Assembly: GCF_007830615.1 (NCBI RefSeq)
Contig: NZ_VLLI01000010.1
Location: forward strand, 124,001-188,000
Length of the DNA stretch: 64,000 nt
DNA from: Mucilaginibacter frigoritolerans
GTDB taxonomy: Bacteria; Bacteroidota; Bacteroidia; Sphingobacteriales; Sphingobacteriaceae
Direction: 5' to 3'
The notes under the pieces were generated by a model. That model had not been told where the DNA came from, did not search any database, and saw nothing but the letters and a program-made list of their open reading frames with translations. A program made the position numbers and the translations under genes. Shown piece after piece: positions 17,843-24,960 of this stretch; positions within the stretch are counted from its first letter, which is position 1; the number at the start of each line of letters is the position of its first letter.

Positions 17843-18382
17843 CTATTTTTCATAATTCAACATTTTCGTTAAAGTTTCCCTGGCGTTCATTAAATTGAAC
17901 TTACACGTTCCCTCACTTTTCCCAAGTAGTTCATCGGTTTCCCGATCAGAGTAACCATCTATCGCATATAGATTATAAACGAGGCGCTGCACGTCGGGTA
18001 GTTGCTGGATATTGGCAAGAAGTTGGCAGTATCCTAAACTATGATCTTCCAATGGCTGGTTATAAGCAAGATTTACATTTTCAATACCATCCGTAATCAG
18101 CTCTGTTAATTCAACACGGTAATAACCAATCGAAGTATGGATCATGATCTGTCTGATCAAGGCCTTAACCGGTTTTTGGACGTCATACTTTTGAAGACTA
18201 AAGAAAATATTCAAAAACCCTTTATTCATGATTTCAGCTGCTTCATGGCGGTTACGGGCATAACGGAGACAAATTCCCATTGCAAATCCATAAAAGGATT
18301 TATAGAGCAATTTTTGACATTTCCTATCCTGTTTTGTGCAACCTGCAATCAAGTTGTCCAAATCTTTAATTTTATTTTCCAT
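17843..18382 (-). CDS. Sigma-70 family (ECF-like) sigma factor, orphan
   Basis: The product has 179 residues. Region 2 is visible at about 22-75 (CQKLLYKSFYGFAMGICLRYARNRHEAAEIMNKGFLNIF) and region 4 at about 125-175 (PDVQRLVYNLYAIDGYSDRETDELLGKSEGTCK), but both differ from the FecI-like factor at 15722. No FecR gene or TonB receptor is adjacent. Bacteroidota carry such ECF-like proteins next to varied small operons. Its targets are unknown. Confidence 0.8.
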   Translation of the reverse strand: MENKIKDLDNLIAGCTKQDRKCQKLLYKSFYGFAMGICLRYARNRHEAAEIMNKGFLNIFFSLQKYDVQKPVKALIRQIMIHTSIGYYRVELTELITDGIENVNLAYNQPLEDHSLGYCQLLANIQQLPDVQRLVYNLYAIDGYSDRETDELLGKSEGTCKFNLMNARETLTKMLNYEK

Positions 18383-18476
18383 TAGCCGCTGGTTGTTTTT
18401 TATAGAATTGCTTTATTCTAAAGGCTTTATGATAAGACCCTGATAAAACAAAAGCGATTTTAAGTAGTTTAAAATA

Positions 18477-18740
18477 TCAAGTTTCAGAACTATTGCCTTC
18501 ATTGGCGACACCAAATATATTGTTGCCGTTTTCATCCAGCTCATAAGTATGCACATCAACCAGCAAGCCATTGATGTCTTTAAGCACGTAATTGTATTCC
18601 CATGAATACAACAAATCAAGCCCCTCAAAACCTTTTTCTTTGAGAACCTGCCTTAGTTCCTTATCGAATTTATGCGGCAGCGCAATATCCAGGTCCAAGT
18701 GTTCACGGGTTTGAGTGCCGACAAGCACATCAACGCACCA
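18477..18740 (-). pseudogene. Truncated nucleotidyltransferase (LnuA/AadB-like fragment)
   Basis: In frame with a TGA at 18743-18741 the sequence reads WCVDVLVGTQTREHLDLDIA, which matches the core of small lincosamide/aminoglycoside nucleotidyltransferases (GGW-VDALLG-QTREH-DLDIA, with the Asp pair binding metal). It continues to LLVDVHTYELDENGN and IFGVANEGNSSET and stops. The usual 160-180 residue protein is missing its first part (including the GG strand) and its C-terminal half. The only available start is a GTG at 18728. I read it as a decayed gene butting against the thioesterase stop codon. Confidence 0.68.
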
Positions 18741-18744
18741 TCAG

Positions 18745-19224
18745 TTACTCCTTCCGCTGCCTGACCAAATAATTACGCCGGTCCTCAAATATTGTTTGTT
18801 CGACAGGCAACAAAATATCGGTAAAAAGCTTGCTAAACTCTTCGCCATGTTTGGCCGGTTTTTGGGTTTTAAGATCGAAGTGAAAATAATTTGTCCATAA
18901 AACAGCTTTTAAATGGGTTTGCTTTTCATCCCACATTCGCATTTCGACCAGCAGGCTCCGGGACGTGGCCGCGATTAATTGCGAATCAATCTGTATGGTT
19001 TCCATTATGAAGGCCGGTTTTATGTATTGTAACTGGTTTGAAGTCACCACCCAACTTAGCCCCTGGTTAATTGCAATATCAAAAATATCAAAGTTATAGT
19101 TTTCTATTAGCTGATCTTCGCGAGCATTAAGAAAATAATCAATATAACTGGAATTGTTTAAATGGTTGAAGGGGTCGCAATCCTGAAACCGAACCTTTCG
19201 CGTTGTGGTTAATATTTTTTTCAT
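18745..19224 (-). CDS. Hotdog-fold acyl-CoA thioesterase (YbgC/4-HBT-like)
   Basis: The product has 159 residues. The N-terminal FQDCDPFNHLNNSSYIDYF (about 13-31) is the 4-hydroxybenzoyl-CoA thioesterase-like signature, where the Asp in DxD/N-H-L-N-N is catalytic. The rest shows the alternating strands of a hotdog fold. It would hydrolyse a medium or aromatic acyl-CoA. It lies 46 nt from the TetR gene in the same orientation, with a TetR-type palindrome directly before its start, so it is probably repressed by that regulator. Confidence 0.85.
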   Translation of the reverse strand: MKKILTTTRKVRFQDCDPFNHLNNSSYIDYFLNAREDQLIENYNFDIFDIAINQGLSWVVTSNQLQYIKPAFIMETIQIDSQLIAATSRSLLVEMRMWDEKQTHLKAVLWTNYFHFDLKTQKPAKHGEEFSKLFTDILLPVEQTIFEDRRNYLVRQRKE

Positions 19225-19236
19225 AAGTTTTAATTT

Positions 19237-19254
19237 ACATACCGTTCGGTATGT
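19237..19254. promoter_or_regulatory. Putative TetR operator
   Basis: The sequence ACATACCGTTCGGTATGT has perfect 8-bp arms around TT. It lies 12 nt before the thioesterase start and 16 nt after the TetR stop. ATACCG-type half sites are typical for TetR/AcrR regulators. A related half site (TTGGTAT) lies upstream of the TetR gene near 19906. Confidence 0.72.
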
Positions 19255-19270
19255 TGCAATGTAAAAAATT

Positions 19271-19867
19271 TTATTTAGTTAATTTCTCGTCAATCAACAA
19301 GTCAATCATGTCCATCATGTTGTCTATATATGTCCTGTCCAGATGGGTGAATGCCAAAAATATACTTCCTTCAATCATGGCGTAAATGTTTTTGCCATAA
19401 ACGGCAGCATTTACATCCGCGCGGATCTCGTCATCATCGATCCCGTTTTGGATAATGCGTATTAAATCATTTTCAAGCCGTTTGGAAATTATTTTAACGG
19501 CATTAAACAGGGTTTCATTTGTATTGTTGGCATCCGTGCAAACATTTAAAATAGGGCAACCGCCAATACCGGCTATTACATCATAATAAGTTCGGTGATA
19601 AATGGTTAAAGCCTTTAATTTTTCAATAGCGTTATCATGCTGCGCAAGATGAAGCCCGATGGGGGCAATCACTTTTTTGACGTTTAGCTTAAAAGCTTTA
19701 ACAGCAAGCGCCTCCTTGTTTTTAAAATTGAAATAAATTGCGCCTTTGGTTAAACCGGTGGCCTTTGTTAAATCGGATAAACTGGTGCCTGCATAACCCT
19801 GCCTATTAAATATAGGGGCTACTTTTTGCAATATAAAATCGCTGGTACTCAAGCTATCAGTATCCAT
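19271..19867 (-). CDS. TetR/AcrR family transcriptional regulator
   Basis: The product has 198 residues. The N-terminal helix-turn-helix (about 8-55) contains YAGTSLSDLTKATGLTKGAI and YFNFKNKEALAVKAF, the classical TetR pattern. The C-terminal ligand domain is of the YcdC/TetR_C type, with ILNVCTDANNTNETLF. It precedes the thioesterase gene in the same direction. A palindromic operator lies in the gap, which suggests that the regulator senses an acyl or lipid compound and represses the thioesterase (inference). Confidence 0.92.
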   Translation of the reverse strand: MDTDSLSTSDFILQKVAPIFNRQGYAGTSLSDLTKATGLTKGAIYFNFKNKEALAVKAFKLNVKKVIAPIGLHLAQHDNAIEKLKALTIYHRTYYDVIAGIGGCPILNVCTDANNTNETLFNAVKIISKRLENDLIRIIQNGIDDDEIRADVNAAVYGKNIYAMIEGSIFLAFTHLDRTYIDNMMDMIDLLIDEKLTK

Positions 19868-20305
19868 TTGTTATAATTTCTTTAGCAAATATAATTCAAA
19901 AACCAATTGGTATGATGGGGGGTTGAAAAAATGTTTAAATTTCCGGCAGGGCATGCAAGAGATAAATGTTTCGCTTAAGTTGCTGGCAGAGCCCGGTCAA
20001 GCGTCGCTTGACCGGGCTGAAAACCCTTAAATTTCAAGAATTTTTATTGAACAGACAATGTGGATATTACGGCAGGCTTCACCAGGCAACTCCGTGCGCT
20101 TTAGAGTACCGAGTTGTGTTGATAAGAAGGAAAATCGCAATTAACACTCAAGAAGTTGATGTGGTCAAAGTGTTCCGGAAATGCCTGTTTGTAGTTTTTC
20201 GGAATCTGGTGATCAACGGCTCCGGAATGTCCAAACTAATAGCAGGAAGCAATAACATACTCCATACTCTTTTTAGCATACTAAAACAATGTACATTTAC
20301 TCCGA
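19868..20305. other. Gene-free region, possible left boundary of the mobilizable element
   Basis: About 440 nt without a convincing gene. It holds the TetR promoter (about 19870-19910, including ACCAATTGGT), a perfect hairpin at 19990-20018, and otherwise unassigned DNA. A 126-codon plus-strand frame here has no recognisable features. The region separates chromosomal-type genes from the mobilization module and is where I would look for attL, but I found no direct copy of the tRNA-Ser 3-prime end. Confidence 0.45.
19990..20018. repeat. Perfect 14-bp-arm palindrome
   Basis: Two 14-nt arms, beginning AGCCCGGTCAAGCG, surround one T. No T-run follows on either strand, so it is not a standard intrinsic terminator. 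It may be a REP-like element, a recombination feature or a terminator relic after an unseen gene. Confidence 0.6.
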
Positions 20306-20566
20306 ATGGAAATATCACAGGAAAAGGCAATCAAAATTCTCCATGAAAATTGTTCGCTTGATTGGGAACTAAGCTTATATAGGGATCATATCATTGTTGC
20401 TCTCCCGGTTGCCGAAGGAGATTTCAGGACAACTTATTTGAACGTCAAAAAGCAAATAACAAAATGTATCGATGAGCATTTCCCGGATAGAAACGAAGAA
20501 TTATTGTTTGAGATCAGGAACGGTTCCTGGAACTGCGGCTTCAAAATTAAGCAGGCTATAGGCTAA
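20306..20566 (+). CDS. Small hypothetical protein (86 aa)
   Basis: The frame runs from an ATG at 20306 to a TAG at 20564-20566. The product is soluble, of mixed charge and rich in Glu and Lys, with IIVALPVAEGDFRTTYLNVK and CIDEHFPDRNEELLFEIR segments that look like a compact alpha/beta protein. There is no signal peptide or membrane segment. I do not recognise a family. It lies at the left side of the mobilization module, convergent with the coupling-protein gene (75 nt between their stops). Confidence 0.5.
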   Translation: MEISQEKAIKILHENCSLDWELSLYRDHIIVALPVAEGDFRTTYLNVKKQITKCIDEHFPDRNEELLFEIRNGSWNCGFKIKQAIG

Positions 20567-20641
20567 GCACCTGCAATAAACTGTTATGTTATGCTATAGG
20601 GTCTGGAATTAAGTCGGTCATTAATTCTGTTCCTCAACTAA

Positions 20642-22816
20642 TTACATTGACAATGCCTGCTCCGTATCGTCATTCTTTACAGGTGATATGGCTTTACCAT
20701 TTCGACCTGTGGATTGATCATCAGAGCCTTGCTTTATTTTTCGAATGTTTTCCCTTTCTCTTTGTCGGTTCCTCTTGCTCATTTGCCGATGTTGTTTTTT
20801 GTTGAGTTGTTTTTCATTTGGGTTTGAAATATTAACCGCCAAACCTGCTTCCTGCGCTGATGCATCATCCACCTTATCTAAGTCCGCAAGTTCACTTTTA
20901 AATAGTCCCGCGATTTCATCCTTTATTTGGGCATAGGTTTCTATAACGGTTTCCTCACTTACATAGCTAACTATGGGGATGGATTTAAAATCTGCTTCCT
21001 CCTTAGCGAGAACTTCATGATTATTCTGAATGGCACTATGAAACATTTTAAGCGCAATCTTTTGTTCGGGGTTGTCAGCTACCATACCCACAAACTCACC
21101 CGATGATAGCGCCGCAATCTTGGACGCTGGTATTGCATAGTCTAATTGCGTGGCTTTAGAGAATGAAGTATCTCCGCTATTTATGGTCAGGCTGTTTTTA
21201 TCCTGTACGATCTTACCAAAATTATCCGCTAAAGTCTTGGCGGTATCGCCGGTTACCTGGCCGCTGATTACGTTGCCGACAATACCGGTAATGACGTCGG
21301 CCTGCTCCGCACCATAATCTTTTTTTAACTGACTGAAATCCTGGACCGCTAAAGTGGTAGCAACTTTATTGGAACGCGCGGTAGCGATCAGACTATCCAT
21401 GTTATTAAAAAAGATAGTCGGAAACTCATCAAAGATCAGGCTACTTTTTAGCTGGCCCTTACGGTTAACCAACTTAATCATTCGAGATATATATAAAGAC
21501 AATACCGCACCATAGATTTGCAGCTTCTGCGGGTTGTTGCCTAAACAAATGATTTTCGGCTCGTTGGGATTGTTTACATCTAAGGAAAAATCATTGCCGG
21601 ACAGTACATAATATAACTGTGGCGACGCAAGTCTTGCCAGCCCAATTTTGGCGCTTGCAACCTGTCCCTCTAATTGTGCTTTAGCATTATTATTATAAGC
21701 GGATATAAAAGGATTAATTAAGGCGGTTATTTCCGGCTGTTTTAACAACACTGAAAATAAGCGGTCATAATCAGCTTGCATCAATTCAATTACATGCGGC
21801 AGGGTACAATATTTACCGTCCTGATACTTACGCAGGTACCAGATGATAGCAGTTAAAAAGTTAATCGGGCTTTCGACAAAGAAATCACCTTGCTTTTTTA
21901 TCCATTCCCTATTTAAACCTAACATGATTGTCCGGCTTGCTTCGGTCGCATCTGTTATATCATTCATACTGCCTGGGTCAAGTGGGTTACATCGGTGGGT
22001 ATGGTTTAGATCGTCAAAATTGATAACATAAAAAGCCGGCTTGGTTTTGTAATTACCTTTGTACTGTAATAGTTTGTTGTAAGCTATTTTGGAAAGGTCA
22101 TCGTATTTAAAATCATATAAAAACATTGAGAAACCTTTTTTAATATGCTGATCTATAATATGCCTGATAACGAAATAAGATTTACCTGCGCCGGGTGTAC
22201 CTGCCACTAACAGGCCACGAAAGGGATTGATGAAGTTTATCCAGCTATCCCTCGTTTTGCCTCTAAGGTTATATTTGGCAGGCAGGTTAATTGAATACTC
22301 GTTTTCCAACTTCCTTTCTTCCTGCGGAAAGGTTTCATTCTCGCTGTTGAAAATATCCTTGTTTAGCTTTTCTTTCAGTATCCGCGATAACCAGGCGCCA
22401 CCTGTAAGCATTAGTAAATATCCAATACCTGTCAACGTCATATAGGCAATAGCGATTAGCGCCAAATCTGTATGCAGGTAAAAGCATAGGATGCTTATCC
22501 AGTAAATAAGCAGGCCAGTAAGGAGATAGGCTGTAATGCTTTTATAATTGATCTTTTCATCTTTTTTGCCTTTGACACCAACCAAAGAAATAAACAGGCA
22601 AAGCAATGCTGCCAGTTTAGGTTTCCACCAGTTATTGAATAAACCTGTTTTGGCAATATTGGCGATAATTCGGTCAGTGATATTTGCTGTCCAGTGCCAC
22701 TGTGTAAATGCCTGGTAGCAACAGATGTAAAAATGTATGGCCAATATAAAAATGCTGATAAGTCTTGTAAAGTCGATGATCTTCCTTAGCCCTTGTGTAT
22801 CTTCTCCGGTGTGCAT
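20642..22816 (-). CDS. VirD4/TraG-like type IV coupling protein (MobC-type)
   Basis: The product has 724 residues. Four N-terminal membrane segments lie between about 15 and 140. A P-loop GTPGAGKSYF lies at about 206-215. A Walker B of the type SSLIFDEFPT lies near 440-450, followed by ATTLAVQDFSQLKK, the TraM-recognition/TraG C-terminal signature. The C-terminal 60 residues are charged and probably disordered. It should carry the relaxase-bound DNA to a mating pore provided by another element. It starts 18 nt after the relaxase stop, forming a mobilization operon. Confidence 0.9.
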   Translation of the reverse strand: MHTGEDTQGLRKIIDFTRLISIFILAIHFYICCYQAFTQWHWTANITDRIIANIAKTGLFNNWWKPKLAALLCLFISLVGVKGKKDEKINYKSITAYLLTGLLIYWISILCFYLHTDLALIAIAYMTLTGIGYLLMLTGGAWLSRILKEKLNKDIFNSENETFPQEERKLENEYSINLPAKYNLRGKTRDSWINFINPFRGLLVAGTPGAGKSYFVIRHIIDQHIKKGFSMFLYDFKYDDLSKIAYNKLLQYKGNYKTKPAFYVINFDDLNHTHRCNPLDPGSMNDITDATEASRTIMLGLNREWIKKQGDFFVESPINFLTAIIWYLRKYQDGKYCTLPHVIELMQADYDRLFSVLLKQPEITALINPFISAYNNNAKAQLEGQVASAKIGLARLASPQLYYVLSGNDFSLDVNNPNEPKIICLGNNPQKLQIYGAVLSLYISRMIKLVNRKGQLKSSLIFDEFPTIFFNNMDSLIATARSNKVATTLAVQDFSQLKKDYGAEQADVITGIVGNVISGQVTGDTAKTLADNFGKIVQDKNSLTINSGDTSFSKATQLDYAIPASKIAALSSGEFVGMVADNPEQKIALKMFHSAIQNNHEVLAKEEADFKSIPIVSYVSEETVIETYAQIKDEIAGLFKSELADLDKVDDASAQEAGLAVNISNPNEKQLNKKQHRQMSKRNRQRERENIRKIKQGSDDQSTGRNGKAISPVKNDDTEQALSM

Positions 22817-22834
22817 TGCAATCCCTCCTGATAT

Positions 22835-24118
22835 TTATAAATCCAGTCCCTGGTCTTGTTCCTTTTCTTTTGATCTTCTTTTTTTCTTTTTTCGCGGCCC
22901 GCTTGGCGCAGCTTCCGGCTGATATTTAGCCAGGGCCAGCGATAAATAATTAGTTTGTTGTGGTGGTTTGAGATAGGTTTTTGGCTGTTGCGTTGTATTT
23001 GGCGCGTTACGCTTCAGTATTGGTTTATGTTCTTTTTTTAACTCGGGTTTTACTTGTTTATCTTTGGTGCTGAACCTATCCAAAATGGCTTTGGCACTAT
23101 AAACCTTGCCTAAATCACTACCGTTGAATACCGTTTTATTGTGATTGTCGATATAAGTGATACCATAGGTGTAACCCTGCTCATTCACGCGGAAAACAAC
23201 ATTGACGTGCTGCTTTTGCAGTTCGGCGATGAAAGTGTTTTTAGTAATCGCATCGTATTGCTTAAATACCCTTTCAATGGCTTCTTTCAGCGGGTCTTTA
23301 TATTGCTTGCGCCTTTCAATATTCTTATCAAACTCTTTTTGCAAATTGGCCAAAGTTGGTTTGTTATAGATGGCACTTGCCTTTATGGGTATGCCAACCT
23401 CTTCGCCTTTGTCATTAATAAGACTATAAATTAACCCGCCTTTTTCACGCATCATTGTATTTTCGCCGCCCCGGTCGGCTATGACGTTAAACTGTTTGAG
23501 TATAGCGTTAAATTCAGCCAGTGAGGTAAATTTGTAGCTGCCGATTACAGCATTTACAATATTGGTGATAGTCCTTTTAGTAGGTGTTTTGCCGTAGATG
23601 GCTTTCTCCAAATTGGCGGGTTTGATATTTAAGGTGTTGCTGTTTTTCCTGCCTTTGGCCTGTACCAAAGCATATTCCTTTTCCAGTGCTATTCGGGCCG
23701 GTTCGGATAATTTCCAACCAATACCGTGCGTATCAATCCGATTGCCATCCGGTTTGATATTGATAGTCGCAATGTGGACGTGTGTATGCGCGGCATCATT
23801 ATGTTTATATACTAAGTAGGGCTGGTCGCCAAAGCCAATCTTTTCCATATAAGATAAAGTGATCTGCTGTAAAACTTCATTGCTCAACTTATCCTGTTCA
23901 TCAAAATTGAGCGTGATGTGTACCGCGTTTGTTTTAACCCTGGTGTTCAGCATGGTTAAATGCTCAAAACGTTGCAGTTTTTGCTCCAGGTTAAACTTGT
24001 CAATATCACCTGCAAAGCCGCTGGCCAGCAATAGCCTGGCTTCACCGGCTGCTACCTTGTTTTCATTGTAATGCAACATACCCCTAATATTTTTCCCGTT
24101 CACGAAACGTGTAACCAT
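22835..24118 (-). CDS. Relaxase/mobilization nuclease (MobB-type)
   Basis: The product has 427 residues. The N-terminal relaxase domain (about 1-130) includes NAVHITLNFDEQDKLS and the metal-binding histidine cluster HTHVHIATIN at about 111-120, as in the MobP/VirD2-like relaxases (PF03432 type). The C-terminal third is basic and ends in a Lys/Arg-rich tail. It would nick oriT and stay linked to the strand through a tyrosine in the N-terminal region. Its start overlaps the stop of the relaxosome protein gene by 19 nt. The oriT candidate lies just upstream of that gene. Confidence 0.92.
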   Translation of the reverse strand: MVTRFVNGKNIRGMLHYNENKVAAGEARLLLASGFAGDIDKFNLEQKLQRFEHLTMLNTRVKTNAVHITLNFDEQDKLSNEVLQQITLSYMEKIGFGDQPYLVYKHNDAAHTHVHIATINIKPDGNRIDTHGIGWKLSEPARIALEKEYALVQAKGRKNSNTLNIKPANLEKAIYGKTPTKRTITNIVNAVIGSYKFTSLAEFNAILKQFNVIADRGGENTMMREKGGLIYSLINDKGEEVGIPIKASAIYNKPTLANLQKEFDKNIERRKQYKDPLKEAIERVFKQYDAITKNTFIAELQKQHVNVVFRVNEQGYTYGITYIDNHNKTVFNGSDLGKVYSAKAILDRFSTKDKQVKPELKKEHKPILKRNAPNTTQQPKTYLKPPQQTNYLSLALAKYQPEAAPSGPRKKKKRRSKEKEQDQGLDL

Positions 24119-24519
24119 TTTTCAGCTAAGCGGTTAATTATGCCTAATAACTCTTCGACCTTACCGCCGACCTTTTTATATAGCTCTGCCGTTTTGAGCG
24201 TAAAAAATGCACGCTGTGCTTCCGACTTACTCATGTGAAAGAATTTAGTCTGCTGATTGATATTGATGCCGATGGCTTTCAATTCTTTCCTTATCAAAGC
24301 CATTTCCTCCATAGGGGCATTTAATGATACATCCTTATAAAAACAGTTGATTTGTTCGCCGGATAATATCATTCGTGCCACTTCGCCTACGCTTTGGCAG
24401 CCGCTTTCCTGCTGTATCTTTTCCAATTTTTTAAAGACTTTTTCGGTAACCCGCACAATAATGGGCTGGCTTAATATGTCTTCGGGGTTTTCGAGTTTTT
24501 TACGTGGCATAACGTACAT
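24100..24519 (-). CDS. Relaxosome accessory protein (MobA/MobC-like, ribbon-helix-helix type)
   Basis: The product has 139 residues. The beginning (PIIVRVTEKVFKKLEKIQQ, about 19-37) resembles a ribbon-helix-helix DNA-binding segment. The middle LIRKELKAIGININQ (about 75-89) is the hallmark of Bacteroidota mobilization accessory proteins. It should bind oriT hairpins and guide the relaxase. An ATG three codons in (24510) is an alternative start. It is the first gene of the mob operon, and the hairpin-rich region begins 15 nt upstream. Confidence 0.88.
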   Translation of the reverse strand: MYVMPRKKLENPEDILSQPIIVRVTEKVFKKLEKIQQESGCQSVGEVARMILSGEQINCFYKDVSLNAPMEEMALIRKELKAIGININQQTKFFHMSKSEAQRAFFTLKTAELYKKVGGKVEELLGIINRLAEKWLHVS

Positions 24520-24529
24520 TTAAGGGTGT

Positions 24530-24660
24530 TCCAGACTTCGCGAGTTCCGAGCGAAGTCCCGACCGTAAGGGCGGCAAGATGATTTTCGTATACGAAAATC
24601 CATCTTGCTGCATTCTGTCGAATGCAGAACTGGCCTTGCGAAACTGCTTCGCAGTTTGAT
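24530..24660. other. oriT candidate: four consecutive inverted repeats
   Basis: Within 131 nt directly upstream of the mob operon there are four dyads. The first is 24534-24558 (arms GACTTCGC/GCGAAGTC). The second is 24574-24608, a 35-nt near-perfect cruciform centred on TTCGTATACGAA. The third is 24608-24627 (CTGCATTC/GAATGCAG) and the fourth 24641-24657 (AAACTGC/GCAGTTT). Origins of transfer sit next to relaxosome genes and carry such repeats. The nic site is not identifiable by eye. Confidence 0.68.
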
Positions 24661-24689
24661 TAATGGTTTCTAATTGAGTTTGTGGGTGG

Positions 24690-24875
24690 TCAACTTTGGC
24701 CGGAATGTTGGTGGCCCGGTTCCGGTTGGTTCAGCGGAATAAATGACCTGAGTAGCTGGCGTATCTTTTGCCGCGGCTCTTGCCGGATGCGTTTGATCTT
24801 GGGGTAGTATTGGCCGTTGAATTTGCGGCCTTTGAGGTTGCTGTTGGTTTCCATGCTATCAATTTTGATAGGCAA
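24690..24875 (-). CDS. Possible small basic protein (61 aa), low confidence
   Basis: A 61-codon frame starts at 24875 with ATG. The product is very basic in the middle (KIKRIRQEPRQKIRQLLRSF), with no membrane segment and no family I know. It begins inside an imperfect 40-bp palindrome (24851-24890, arms CCATGCTAT/ATAGCATGG). A small DNA-binding protein upstream of a mob operon would make sense, but the ORF may equally be chance. The region from 24661 to 24960 otherwise shows nothing. Confidence 0.3.
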   Translation of the reverse strand: MPIKIDSMETNSNLKGRKFNGQYYPKIKRIRQEPRQKIRQLLRSFIPLNQPEPGHQHSGQS

Positions 24876-24960
24876 ATTTGAATAGCATGGATTTTGAGAT
24901 TTGGGTAATGTTCGGTAGTACTGCGAAATATAAGCGAGAATGATAATTACGTTACTTCCA

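Noticed and set aside
20104..20112. GTACCGAG resembling part of tRNA-Ser, as attL candidate
   Set aside because: Only 8 nt, and in inverted orientation relative to the tRNA copy; a direct repeat would be expected.
19966..20346. 126-codon plus-strand frame
   Set aside because: It runs through the perfect hairpin, overlaps the better 86-aa ORF and has no domain-like pattern; it is probably chance.
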